Part shown: in pieces, positions 26,864 through 42,400 of the stretch
Numbering within the stretch: position 1 is the first letter of the stretch
How the letters are laid out: every line of letters starts with the position of its first letter
Assembly (NCBI GenBank): GCA_028284065.1
Contig: JANQSJ010000010.1
Span: forward strand, 422,618 to 486,617
Direction: 5' to 3'
Length of the DNA stretch: 64,000 nucleotides
Source of the DNA: Parvularculaceae bacterium
Lineage (GTDB): Bacteria > Pseudomonadota > Alphaproteobacteria > Caulobacterales > Parvularculaceae
Position numbers and translations under genes: made by a program
Notes under the pieces: generated by a model
Told to the model about the DNA's origin: nothing
What the model saw: the letters and a program-made list of their open reading frames with translations, nothing else
Database searches by the model: none

Positions 26864-28294
26864 TTATTCGTCGAACCCGAAGCGCTTCAATTTGGAATAA
26901 AGCCCCTGGCGCGACAGGCCGAGGATCTCCGCCGCCGACGCGCGATTATCATCTGCGATTTCGAGCGCCGCATCGATGCAAAGGCGCTCTATGAGGTCGG
27001 TCGATTCGCGGACGATTTCCTTGAGCGGCAAACGCCCGACAAGGTTAGTCACCTGATCCACTGAATTCGGCAATTCCGCGCCCAATTGCGGGCGCGCCTG
27101 CAGCCGGCGCGACGTGTTGCGAATCGCAAAGCCATAGACGGTTTCGTCGCCGGTGGGCGCGGCCACCGCCGACACCTCCACCTCTTCGTCGGCGCCAAAC
27201 CGGTCCTTGATCACCGTCGCAAAGTTCCGCACGACCCCGTAATTCTTGAGGTTCGACATCAGCATGTTCAGCTCCGTCGAAGAGCGCCCAAGCCAATTGC
27301 CGAGGTCGTCGCCGACTGCGCGCCGCTCATCGACGAGATGAATCATCCGCAGGAAGGTCGCGTTCACCGACAGGACGCGCAGGTTCGACGCGGTGACAAC
27401 GATCGCGTCGGGCAGGTGCTCGACGACGCTCCTTAAGTGCTGCTCGCCTTCGGAGTCCTGTCGGAGTTGGCCCGCGTCGCCGCCCTGCATGCGCACGATG
27501 AGCGACACCGAATCATCATGGCGAAAAGCTGACGCGCGCAACGACCAGTCGCCCCGGCGCTTCACGCGCACCTTGGCGAGATCGGCCTGGCCGCTGGCGA
27601 GGGCGCGCTCCAGAAAACGGCCGATCGGGCGCGCCGCCTCCTTTGGAAAGCAATCGCTGAACACGGCGGCGCCTTCCGCAGGCAGATCAAGCAGCATTCT
27701 GGCGGCCGGGTTGGCCTCCCGAATGCGCAAATCGGCGGCGTCAAGGACAACCACCGGCTCGGTCATGGCGTCGAAAAGGTCTCGGTACCGCGCTTCGGCG
27801 TGCCTCAGCCTGTCATATTCGCGCTCCAACTCCTGGTGGGTGCGCACGAGGCGCTGCTGAAGCGTCGCCACCGAGCGCATTTCGCGCCCAAGCGCCATGA
27901 CAAGCGGGCCCTTGCCGATCTTCACAGACGTGTAGTTCACCGGCATGTCGAAGCCGCTGACGGTCGGGTGGCTGAGCTGGCGCCATTTGCCGTCGCCGAG
28001 CCCCGAACCAAGCATCGCGTCGACTTTGGACCGGCTTTCCGGCGTGACGAGGTCGACGAACGCTTTGCCGCGCCAGTCCCCCTCCGCCGCCTCCGCTGAG
28101 ATTTCGCTAAACGCGAGCGCCACGTCGCGCACAACGCCGTCCTCGAGCACGAGGGCGAGGTCCGCGCCGGCCTCCACGAGGCGCGCGACGGCGGCCGCAT
28201 CTAGCGCGGCGAAGAACTGTTTCGAGCCTTTGAAGCCCAATCGGTCCTTTCGTGCGGCCGTTCGCGACGCCATTGCTGCTTCACCGTTCGTCAT
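26864..28294 (-). CDS. ppsR: PpsR/CrtJ photosynthesis-gene repressor
   Basis: Redox-responsive DNA-binding regulator that represses bch, crt and puc genes under oxygen. The 476-aa product shows an N-terminal domain (to about 140), a glutamine-containing linker (LQQRLVRTHQELEREYDRLRHAEARY), two PAS domains (about 170-270 and 290-400) and a Fis-type helix-turn-helix (DDNRASAAEILGLSRQGLYSKLKRF split across 448-472). The HTH cysteine used in redox sensing is kept (Cys439); the only other cysteine is Cys215, in PAS1 but not at the position known from Rhodobacter. It follows aerR by 15 bases. Confidence 0.94.
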   Translation of the reverse strand: MTNGEAAMASRTAARKDRLGFKGSKQFFAALDAAAVARLVEAGADLALVLEDGVVRDVALAFSEISAEAAEGDWRGKAFVDLVTPESRSKVDAMLGSGLGDGKWRQLSHPTVSGFDMPVNYTSVKIGKGPLVMALGREMRSVATLQQRLVRTHQELEREYDRLRHAEARYRDLFDAMTEPVVVLDAADLRIREANPAARMLLDLPAEGAAVFSDCFPKEAARPIGRFLERALASGQADLAKVRVKRRGDWSLRASAFRHDDSVSLIVRMQGGDAGQLRQDSEGEQHLRSVVEHLPDAIVVTASNLRVLSVNATFLRMIHLVDERRAVGDDLGNWLGRSSTELNMLMSNLKNYGVVRNFATVIKDRFGADEEVEVSAVAAPTGDETVYGFAIRNTSRRLQARPQLGAELPNSVDQVTNLVGRLPLKEIVRESTDLIERLCIDAALEIADDNRASAAEILGLSRQGLYSKLKRFGFDE

Positions 28295-28309
28295 AAAAGA
28301 ATCGACGAC

Positions 28310-29104
28310 CTAAACCCACGCCGACGCATCGGCGATTCTCTCAACGACCTCATTCGGCGCGCCGCGCGCGCTGTCGAGAATGAGGTCCGCTCCAATGTCG
28401 CGCGCCGAAAAGGCGCCTTGCGATACGCCGCGCCCGCCGACGAAAACGCGAAGATCGGCGGATCTCGACGCGGCCCTGCACGCCGAAATGAAAGACGCGA
28501 TCTCAGGCGCGCCTATATCATTCGTCGACGAGAGGGCGAGCGCTTCGAAGTTCTCCGACGCAAGCCGCTCCAGCAGCGCGTTCGCATCCGCGCCGCCCGC
28601 AAACGTCACCCGCCAACCCGCGCCGGCGAATGCGTCCGCCGCAAGGCGCAGGCCAAAGGTGTGCTGGTCTCCGGCGACCGTGCCCATCATCACGCGCGGC
28701 CCCGCCCGACCTGGCCGAATGCGCTGAGGCGAGACGCGCCACGTCGGGTCGCGGACAATGCTTTGCAGTCGGCAAAGCCCAATCGACACGTCAGCGAAGG
28801 TAATCTCATCGCGCTCCCATAACTCGCCCAAACGATGCGCCGCCGCCGGCAGCGCGCGATGGACCAGCAAATCTTCCGACGCCCCCTCAACAGCCGCAGC
28901 CTCCAGAACCCGCGCCGCCGCGCCGGCCGCTGGTCCAACGCCATCGTCGAGCAATGCATCGACCAGCGCCTCCAGCTCCGCCAATCCCAACGGAGTCGAT
29001 CCGTCCGGCTGGTCCCCGGCCGCATTCTGGGTCACCGCCCCGGACGTCCCTCGATCCGGCCAACTATCCGAGCCCCTCTCGAATCGCCGGTCTGCGCGCG
29101 CCAT
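28310..29104 (-). CDS. aerR: AerR/PpaA cobalamin-binding antirepressor of PpsR
   Basis: B12-binding partner that modulates PpsR/CrtJ in response to light and oxygen. The 264-aa form has a helical domain with LWERDEITFADVS (Trp96) and a Rossmann-like domain with the DxHxxG cobalamin motif as GDQHTFG (Asp146, His148, Gly151), then ALSSTNDIGAPEI and VFVGGRGVS. Where CarH has WX9EH this protein has WX9VS. ATG 29104 follows GGGGGAG at nine bases. The frame remains open upstream to a GTG at 29311 that also has a GGAG site, so a longer isoform is possible. First gene of the leftward photosynthesis operon. Confidence 0.92.
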   Translation of the reverse strand: MARADRRFERGSDSWPDRGTSGAVTQNAAGDQPDGSTPLGLAELEALVDALLDDGVGPAAGAAARVLEAAAVEGASEDLLVHRALPAAAHRLGELWERDEITFADVSIGLCRLQSIVRDPTWRVSPQRIRPGRAGPRVMMGTVAGDQHTFGLRLAADAFAGAGWRVTFAGGADANALLERLASENFEALALSSTNDIGAPEIASFISACRAASRSADLRVFVGGRGVSQGAFSARDIGADLILDSARGAPNEVVERIADASAWV

Positions 29105-29789
29105 GGGGTCATACTCCCCCTGGTCTCGTATTGGATTTGCGCATTGGTCTTGTCGCGGGAGGCGCCCTGCATGATCCGAAGGAAACTCTTGCGCGTAACT
29201 CGTAAGCCGTCGGTTCGGCTCTGACGCATCAAAAGGCCGGCCAAGCATGTCGCCGCCATCGTAACTCGAGGCGAGCCCATCAAGCTCGGGGCTGGCGTTC
29301 GATTGCTTCACGAGCGCTCCATTCCAATCGGCGACTATTCCAATCGGTAAGCTGCGAATGGCGCCGCATTTTCGCCGTTCGAGTCCTTTGCGCCAAAGTC
29401 CTTTTCACCAAAGTCCTTTTCGGCGGCGGCCGGCGCCCTAAGCGATCCGTCACCAACGGAGAACCAATGGGCCGCCTCCGGCCTTGCAACTCCCTAGCCG
29501 TCTTCGGCGCTTGGGCGCTTTAGGCGCCTGACGCGCTGTTCCGCCCGAGCGATCCGCATCCAGCGGCGTCAGCTTGCCAGGCGTCCTGGCGCTTACCTTA
29601 ACGCCGACCGACCTCAGCCGGCTTAACCCGCAACTGCCTTTCACAGGCCAATGTCGCGGACTCCGTATTCGCCGACTTTAGTACCGCCGGGCTTTCTGCC
29701 GAATTCTCAGATCGCGCTTCCAGATATCGACGCCGGCGCATTCTTACCCTCGCCGACCCGCGACCAAATGTCCGACACCCCGACTGCAA
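29105..29789. other. Long non-coding leader/control region between aerR and the bchF promoter
   Basis: About 685 bases with no convincing gene: the short frames present lack ribosome sites and family-like sequence. The part up to 29311 could encode an AerR N-terminal extension. It also holds three 15-base tandem units and several GC-rich short hairpins. It probably carries the aerR promoter and a long 5' leader. Confidence 0.6.
29378..29422. repeat. Three tandem 15-bp units
   Basis: CCAAAGTCCTTTTCA (29393-29407) and CCAAAGTCCTTTTCG (29408-29422) are nearly identical; a diverged copy (AGTCCTTTGCG core) occupies 29378-29392. The spacing of 15 is neither two nor one helical turns exactly. Possible regulator-binding repeats or slippage products. 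Confidence 0.75.
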
Positions 29790-29823
29790 TGTCAATTTGT
29801 TTAGACGTCAATTTTGGTTGACA
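29790..29823. promoter_or_regulatory. Two overlapping PpsR/CrtJ-like operators in the aerR-bchF divergent region
   Basis: TGTCAATTTGTTTAGACG (29790-29807) and CGTCAATTTTGGTTGACA (29806-29823) each fit TGT-N12-ACA with one outer mismatch and share two bases. The second ends in TTGACA, which could double as a -35 element for rightward transcription of bchF, 247 bases ahead. Repressor bound here could block both directions. Confidence 0.65.
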
Positions 29824-30070
29824 CTTTTTCCGGGCAGGATGTAGCGTGTTGAACAGGCCGGATTTGTTGGGTTTGCGGCAATTGAGGCGGCGTTGGGGCG
29901 AGTCATGGCCGGGTCCTCGGGCGTTCGTCTTTTCAGTCGCTTTGGGCGGATCGGCGCGGTGGCGCTCCCCTGCCACGCGGAGCGGCGACTCAGAAGCCAA
30001 CGGCGCACGGCGAAAGAAAAACGAACGATAAGAATGTCGAATAGCGAAACAGCAAGATAACGGTTGGGAC

Positions 30071-31865
<1,795 letters not shown>

Positions 31866-31866
<1 letters not shown>

Positions 31867-33495
31867 TGAAGCTTGCGGTCTGGACATATGAAGGCCCGCC
31901 CCATGTGGGCGCGATGCGCGTGGCGACGGCGCTGAAGGACGTGCATTTCGTCATTCACGCCCCGCAAGGCGATACCTATGCGGACCTTCTCTTCACCATG
32001 ATTGAGCGGCGGGACGCGCGGCCCCCGGTCACATATACGACGTTTGAAGCGCGCGACCTCGGCGGCGACACAGCGGAAGTCTTCAAGCGGGCGGTCCGCG
32101 ACGCCGTCGATCGGTTCGAGCCCAAGGCGGCGATCGTCGGCGCCTCGTGCACGGCGGAGCTCATTCAGGACGATCCGGGCGGCCTTGCCGCCTCCATGGG
32201 CGTCGGCGTGCCCGTCGTGCCGGTCGAGCTGCCGTCCTACACCCGCAAAGAGCACTGGGGCGCGGCGGAGACTTTCTACCAGGTCTGCCGGCGCCTCGTG
32301 GATCCTGAGCTTCCGCGCGCCTCCGCATCGAACGGCGGCAAGCCGACCTGCAACATCCTCGGGGCCACGGCCCTTGGGTTCCGGCATCGTGACGACATGA
32401 CCGAACTGCGCCGGCTTCTCGAAGACGTCGGCATCGGGATCAATGTAATCGCGCCCTTGAACGCCGGCGTCGATGACCTGCGGCGCCTGGGCGCGGCCGA
32501 TTTCAATGTCGTTCCGTATCCGGAGACGGGCGAGACAACGGCGCGCTGGCTTGAGCGGGACCTGAAACAGCCCTTTACGAAGACGATCCCTATCGGCGTT
32601 TCCGGGGTGCGCGCGTTCCTTAAGGAAGTCGGCGACATTGTCGGCAAGGATATGGCGCCGAGCCTTTCGTCGAACCTGCCGTGGTGGTCGCGCTCGATCG
32701 ATTCCAATTACCTCACGGGCAAGCGCGTTTTCGTGTTTGGCGAGAGCGCGCGCGCAGCGGCGATCGCCAGGGTCGCGCGCGATGAGATGGCGTTCGAGGT
32801 CGTGGGCCTCGGCGGCTACAATCGCGAAGGCGCGCGCGACGTGCGCGCGATGGCGAAGGAACTCGGCGTCGATCCCCTTATTACTGACGACTATCTCGAC
32901 GTCGAAGCGCGCATCGCCGAGCTGCAGCCGGAGATGATCCTCGGCACCCAGATGGAACGCCACATTGGCAAACGGCTCGGCATTCCCTGCGCCGTCATCT
33001 CCGCGCCTGTCCATGTCCAGGACTTCCCATCGCGCTACTCCCCGCATCTCGGGTTTGAGGGAGCGAACGTCCTTTTCGACACATTCATCCACCCGCTTGT
33101 CATGGGGCTCGAAGAGCACCTCCTCGGCATGTTCCGCGAGGATTTCGAGTTCAGCGACGAGGCCGGCCCCTCGCATCTCGGGCATGGCGCGGCGAAGGCG
33201 GCGACGGCTTCCTCGGCGCCCTCGCCTGCAGCCGAAGCGCCGTCAGCGGAAGAAATTGTCGTCTCCGTACCCGAAGCCGCTCAGGAAGCGGCGACTGCGG
33301 AACCGGCCGCCGCCCAACCGACTACGGATGACGCCAGCGACGTCGCATGGTCGTGGTCGGCGGACGCCGAACGCGAGCTGAAGAAAATTCCCTTTTTCGT
33401 GCGCGGCAAAGCGCGGCGCAACACGGAACGGTTCGCCTCCGATCACGGCGTGACAATGATCACCGTCGATACGCTTTATGACGCAAAGGCGCATT

Positions 33496-33506
<11 letters not shown>
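31866..33506 (+). CDS. bchB: Dark-operative protochlorophyllide reductase subunit B
   Basis: NifK-like subunit of BchNB. It begins [20 protein letters not shown] and keeps Asp36 (APQGD), the unusual oxygen-tolerant aspartate ligand of the NB cluster in place of a fourth cysteine, and the cysteine of GASCTAEL. After about residue 430 there is an alanine/proline/glutamate-rich linker and a C-terminal DPOR-type domain ([17 protein letters not shown]). 546 aa. ATG overlaps the bchN stop; its end overlaps the start of bchH by 11 bases. Confidence 0.96.
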
Positions 33507-38156
<4,650 letters not shown>

Positions 38157-38158
38157 TC

Positions 38159-38923
38159 ATGACGACCGTCGCCGATCAAATGGCCCCGGCCTCCGACGCG
38201 CGCTACTCGGCGCGCCGGGCGGAGCTTAAGACTTACTTCGACCGCACGGCCGCGGACGCCTGGGCGAAGCTGACCTCTGACGCGCCGGTGAGCGGGATTC
38301 GCGCAAGCGTGCGCGCCGGCCGCGATGGGATGCGGTCGCTGGCGCTCAGCCGTCTGCCATCTGAGCTTTCTGGCGTGCGCGTCCTCGACGCTGGCTGCGG
38401 TCCAGGGCAATTCTCGATCGAAGCGGCGAAACGCGGCGCCGACGTCACCGCGGTCGACCTGTCGCCGACGCTTGTCGGTCTGGCGCAAGAGCGCTCTGGC
38501 GAAGAAGAGATGCCCGGCCGGATCGCTTACCATGTGGGCGACATGCTGGCGCCTGTGGAGGGGGAGGCGACCGACGCGCCGGCCTACGACTATGTCGTCG
38601 CGCTTGATTCCCTTATCCACTACGACGCCGATCACATCGCCGACGCGCTCGGCCGGCTGGCGGCGCGGGCGCGCCGCGGCGTCGTCGCGACCTACGCGCC
38701 GCGTACGCCGCTTCTGGCGACCATGCATTTTGTCGGCGGCGTGTTTCCGAAGAGCGACCGCGCCCCGGCGATTCAGCCGGTGGGCCCGAAATCGGTCCGT
38801 CAGCGGATCGCCGCGTCGCCTGCGCTAAAGGACTGGTCCGTCGGACGCATCGAACGCGTGAAGTCCGGTTTCTACATCTCAGAAGCGATTGAGCTCGTGC
38901 GCAAGGAGACCGCCGACACGTGA
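38159..38923 (+). CDS. bchM: Magnesium-protoporphyrin IX O-methyltransferase
   Basis: SAM-dependent methylation of the C13 propionate of Mg-protoporphyrin IX. The SAM motif I VLDAGCGPGQFSIEAAKRG and the downstream VTAVDLSPTLV and YDYVVALDSLIHYD stretches define a class I methyltransferase of the BchM/ChlM type; the C-terminal YISEAIELVR is usual. 254 aa. Two bases separate it from bchL; its stop overlaps lhaA (GTGA). Confidence 0.95.
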   Translation: MTTVADQMAPASDARYSARRAELKTYFDRTAADAWAKLTSDAPVSGIRASVRAGRDGMRSLALSRLPSELSGVRVLDAGCGPGQFSIEAAKRGADVTAVDLSPTLVGLAQERSGEEEMPGRIAYHVGDMLAPVEGEATDAPAYDYVVALDSLIHYDADHIADALGRLAARARRGVVATYAPRTPLLATMHFVGGVFPKSDRAPAIQPVGPKSVRQRIAASPALKDWSVGRIERVKSGFYISEAIELVRKETADT

Positions 38924-40398
38924 GCCGTCAGCCGCAGATTGACGTCGCCGACAGGCGCGCGGCCGCAAAGGCCGCCGCGGCGCGCAACCTTGCGGCGCTC
39001 ACGGAGTTCGGCGTGCGGATGTTGCCGTTCGCCGACGCGGCGAGCGATGATCTGCCGCTGCCGCGTCTTCTGAGGCTGTCGCTATTCCAGGTGTCGGTGG
39101 GGATCGTCACCGCGCTTCTTACCGGCGCAATCAACCGCGTCATGATCGTTGAGTTATCGGTCCCGGCGAGCCTCGTTGCGGTGATGGTCGCCCTGCCGCT
39201 CGTTTTCGCGCCTCTGCGCGCGCTCATCGGCCACAAGTCGGACAATCATGTCTCGCACTTCGGCTGGCGGCGCGCGCCATATATCTGGATGGGCGGCATG
39301 CTGCAGTTCGGCGGCCTCGCCATCATGCCGTTTGCGCTGCTCGTTCTGTCCCAAGGCGGCCCGGAAACCGCGTGGCTCGGCATGACCGGCGGCGGCCTCG
39401 CGTTTCTTCTTGTCGGCGCCGGCATGCACACGACGCAGACCGCCGGCCTTGCGCTCGCGACCGATATCGCGCCGCGCGCCGACCGGCCGAAGGTCGTCGC
39501 GCTTCTCTATGTCATGCTCCTCGTCGGCATGGCGCTGGGCGCGGGCGCGTTCGGACTTCTCCTCACGGACTTTTCCGAGTTCCGCCTTATCCGGGTCATT
39601 CAGGGCACCGCGGTGGTCGTCATCGCGTTGAATGTCGCGGCGCTCTGGCGTCAGGAAGCGCAGAACCTCGCCCTCACCGCCGCGGACCGGGAGCGCGACG
39701 ATTTTTCGACGCGCTGGCGCGCATTCATCTCGCAGCCGGACGCCAAGCGAATCCTGATCGGCATCGGCGTCGGCGCGGCGGCCTTCGCGATGCAGGACGT
39801 GCTGCTTGAGCCCTATGGCGGCGAGGTCCTAGCCCTCACCGTCGGCCAGACGACGCTGCTGACCGCGATTTTCGCCATCGGCACCATCGCCGGCTTCGCG
39901 GCCTGCGCGCGCCGCCTTACAAACGGCGCCGATCCCTACCGGCTCGCCGCCGTCGGCGCGCTGGTCGGCGTTATCGGTTTCTCGATTGTCATTCTTTCCG
40001 CGCCGCTGCTCTCGGCGACAGCGTTCCGTATCGGGATTTTCGTCATCGGACTTGGCGGCGGCGCGTTTGCGGTGGCGACGCTGACCGCTGTAATGAACTT
40101 CGCCGACAAGGACGCAACCGGCATTGCGCTCGGCGCCTGGGGCGCGGTGCAGGCGACCTGCGCGGGCGTCGGCGTCGCGGCGGGCGGCGCCATCCGTGAC
40201 ATCGTATCAGCGGCGTCCGCAAGCGGCAGGATTGGCCCCGCCATAGCGGGCGCGAGCGACGGCTATGTCTTCGTTTACCACATCGAAATCCTGCTTCTTT
40301 TCGTCAGCCTCGCCGTAATCGGACCGCTCGCGCGGTACGCCAATGGCGAGGACGGGCCGCGCCGACGCGGCGTTAAACTGTCGGCTTATTCGCAATAG
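38920..40398 (+). CDS. lhaA: LhaA, light-harvesting 1 assembly protein of the PucC family
   Basis: Twelve-span membrane protein needed for LH1 assembly around the reaction centre, in the position of Rhodobacter lhaA upstream of puhA. Family motifs: RLSLFQVSVGIVTALLTGAINRVMIVEL split over the first helices, DVLLEPYGGEVL in the middle, and ALGAWGAVQATCAGVGVA. 492 aa, GTG start coupled to bchM. Sibling of the carrier at 24.4-25.8 kb. Confidence 0.93.
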   Translation: MSRQPQIDVADRRAAAKAAAARNLAALTEFGVRMLPFADAASDDLPLPRLLRLSLFQVSVGIVTALLTGAINRVMIVELSVPASLVAVMVALPLVFAPLRALIGHKSDNHVSHFGWRRAPYIWMGGMLQFGGLAIMPFALLVLSQGGPETAWLGMTGGGLAFLLVGAGMHTTQTAGLALATDIAPRADRPKVVALLYVMLLVGMALGAGAFGLLLTDFSEFRLIRVIQGTAVVVIALNVAALWRQEAQNLALTAADRERDDFSTRWRAFISQPDAKRILIGIGVGAAAFAMQDVLLEPYGGEVLALTVGQTTLLTAIFAIGTIAGFAACARRLTNGADPYRLAAVGALVGVIGFSIVILSAPLLSATAFRIGIFVIGLGGGAFAVATLTAVMNFADKDATGIALGAWGAVQATCAGVGVAAGGAIRDIVSAASASGRIGPAIAGASDGYVFVYHIEILLLFVSLAVIGPLARYANGEDGPRRRGVKLSAYSQ

Positions 40399-40418
40399 GG
40401 CACGAAGGAGAAACGCCC

Positions 40419-41201
40419 ATGATTTTTGGTGGAGAATTCATCAGCGGCATCGACCTCGTCGACATCATGCTGTGGCTGTTCACGCTCTTCTTCTTCGGGC
40501 TCGTCTTCTACCTGCAGCAGGAAAGCCGCAGGGAAGGATATCCAGTTGAATCCGATACGACAGGAGATGTGGAAGAGTCCGGCATCGTCTGGTTTCCGCC
40601 GCCGAAGACCTTCCGCCTGCCCCATGGCGAAGGCGAAGTGACGGTGCCGCACGGGCCGCGCGACGAACGCAAGCACGCGCTGGTGCGCACGGCCCCCTGG
40701 CCTGGCGCGCCCTACGCGCCGACGGGCGATCCGATGCTCGCCGGCGTCGGTCCCGGCTCTTACGCGGAACGCGCCGACGTACCGGACCGCACCACCTCCG
40801 GAAAAACGCGCATTGCGCCCCTTCGGGTGTGCGAAGGCTTCAAACCCTTCGACAAGGACCCTGACCCGCGCGGCATGAATGTCGTCGGCGCCGACGGCAA
40901 GGTCGGCGGCGAAGTCGTCGACCTTTGGGTGGACCGTTCGGAGGCGTTCTTCCGCTATCTTGAAGTGGAAACAGGTACGGACGGAAACTCGCGCCGCGTT
41001 CTCCTGCCGATGACGTTCGTCGTGATCGACAACGCAAAGAAGCAAGTCAAAGTCGATGCGGTGCTGGGCTCCCACTTCGCCAAGGCGCCGCGCACCAAGT
41101 CTCCAGACGAAGTAACGCGCCTGGAGGAAGACAAGATCGCCGGCTTCTTCGGCGGCGGCAAACTTTACGCGACCCAGTCGCGCGTTGAGTCTCTGGTTTA
41201 A
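40419..41201 (+). CDS. puhA: Photosynthetic reaction-centre H subunit
   Basis: Cytoplasm-facing H subunit that caps the L/M core and shapes proton delivery to QB. One membrane helix (IMLWLFTLFFFGLVFYLQQE, about 16-35) precedes the PRC-barrel cytoplasmic domain, with signatures REGYPVE, VWFPPPKTF, PLRVCEGFKPFDKDPDPRG and GGEVVDLWVDRSEAF. 260 aa is standard. GAAGGAG lies about nine bases before the ATG. Confidence 0.97.
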   Translation: MIFGGEFISGIDLVDIMLWLFTLFFFGLVFYLQQESRREGYPVESDTTGDVEESGIVWFPPPKTFRLPHGEGEVTVPHGPRDERKHALVRTAPWPGAPYAPTGDPMLAGVGPGSYAERADVPDRTTSGKTRIAPLRVCEGFKPFDKDPDPRGMNVVGADGKVGGEVVDLWVDRSEAFFRYLEVETGTDGNSRRVLLPMTFVVIDNAKKQVKVDAVLGSHFAKAPRTKSPDEVTRLEEDKIAGFFGGGKLYATQSRVESLV

Positions 41202-41213
41202 GGGAGCGCTGCG

Positions 41214-41924
41214 ATGCCGCTGTTCCATGACGAAGAAATAGACGGTCCTGAAGAGAAGGCGCCTGGCCTGCCTGCGGAGCTTCCCGCAGGCGAAGAGATC
41301 GTCTGGCGCGGGTCGCCGGATGCGCTTGGACTTGCCGTACATGCGCTGCATATTCGGGTCGTCGCGGTTTACTTCGCGGCCCTTGCCGCCCTCGCGGCCT
41401 TCCGGAGAATCCTGGAAGGTGACGGCTTCGCGGCCGCGGCGGGCGGCGCGGGCGCGACGCTGCTCGGCGGCGCAGCGGCAGTAGGGATACTGACGTTTCT
41501 TGCCTTCGCCATGTCGCGCTCGGCGATCTTCACGATTACAACTCGCCGCGTCATTATTCGCCATGGCGCCGCGATCAAGAAGTTTATCAATCTGCCGTTC
41601 CAGCAGATATCTAACGTCTCTATCGCTAGGCGCGGTCGCGTGGGCGACATCGCAATCGACCTCTCCGAGCAGGGCAAGGTCCCATACTACCATCTCTGGC
41701 CATTTGCCCGCCCCATGCGGATCAATCGGCCGACGCCGCTTTTGAGGTCTCTGCGCGAACCGGAGACGGCGGCCAAAGCCCTGGTCGACGCAATGACGGA
41801 ATTTGCGCCCGAGACGGTGAACGTGGCGCCGGGCGCTGGCGGCGCGCCATCTGCGCAGAGGCGGCCGGCGCCGCAGCGTGCCCCCGCAAGCGCACCGCAA
41901 GCCGTAACGCAAGGAGCGGTTTGA
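41214..41924 (+). CDS. puhB: Photosynthetic complex assembly protein PuhB
   Basis: Membrane protein with a PH-like domain that helps build the RC-LH1 complex. The N-terminal LPAGEEIVWRGSPDA, two or three membrane helices (about 45-65 and 78-98), and the PH-like portion ITTRRVIIRHGAAIKKFINLPFQQI are typical; the tail is proline/alanine-rich. 236 aa. Twelve bases after puhA. Confidence 0.92.
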   Translation: MPLFHDEEIDGPEEKAPGLPAELPAGEEIVWRGSPDALGLAVHALHIRVVAVYFAALAALAAFRRILEGDGFAAAAGGAGATLLGGAAAVGILTFLAFAMSRSAIFTITTRRVIIRHGAAIKKFINLPFQQISNVSIARRGRVGDIAIDLSEQGKVPYYHLWPFARPMRINRPTPLLRSLREPETAAKALVDAMTEFAPETVNVAPGAGGAPSAQRRPAPQRAPASAPQAVTQGAV

Positions 41925-41926
41925 TC

Positions 41927-42400
41927 ATGAACCCGCAGTCCGCACAGGGGCCCCGACCGCCTATCATTGATGAAAAGTACCCGATGATGGTCATAGCGGG
42001 CCTCGTCGTCTTCGCCACCGTCATGGTGTTCTTGGTGCGGTACGGCGACATCGGACGCCAGACGCCGATCTCGCAGGAAGTCGTCGAGACCCTCACGCTG
42101 CGCTTCAGCGACGGCGACGATGGCGCAATTGTCGTACGGGACGCCGCCACCGGAGAAGAGACGTTTCGCTACGCCCCGGGCGAAGGCGGCTTCGCGCGCA
42201 CGGCGTTGCGCGCAATGGCCTTCCGGCGCGAAATCGAAGGCCAGGGATCGAGGGAGCCGATGATGCTCCACCGCACCGACAAGGGGCGCTTTATCCTCGT
42301 CGATCCCGTTACGGAACAATCAATCGGCGTCAACGCATTCGGCAAGGATAACGCCGCGCAGTTCGCCGTCCTTTTTGATATGGAGGAATACCGTCCATGA
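41927..42400 (+). CDS. puhC: Photosynthetic complex assembly protein PuhC
   Basis: Single-span protein required for normal RC-LH1 levels in Rhodobacter. A membrane helix (VIAGLVVFATVMVFLVRYG, about 22-40) is followed by a periplasmic domain including LRFSDGDDGAIVVRDA and the family C-terminus FGKDNAAQFAVLFD. AAGGAG is ten bases before ATG 41927; an upstream TTG in frame was rejected. 157 aa. Its stop overlaps the next gene by four bases. Confidence 0.9.
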   Translation: MNPQSAQGPRPPIIDEKYPMMVIAGLVVFATVMVFLVRYGDIGRQTPISQEVVETLTLRFSDGDDGAIVVRDAATGEETFRYAPGEGGFARTALRAMAFRREIEGQGSREPMMLHRTDKGRFILVDPVTEQSIGVNAFGKDNAAQFAVLFDMEEYRP

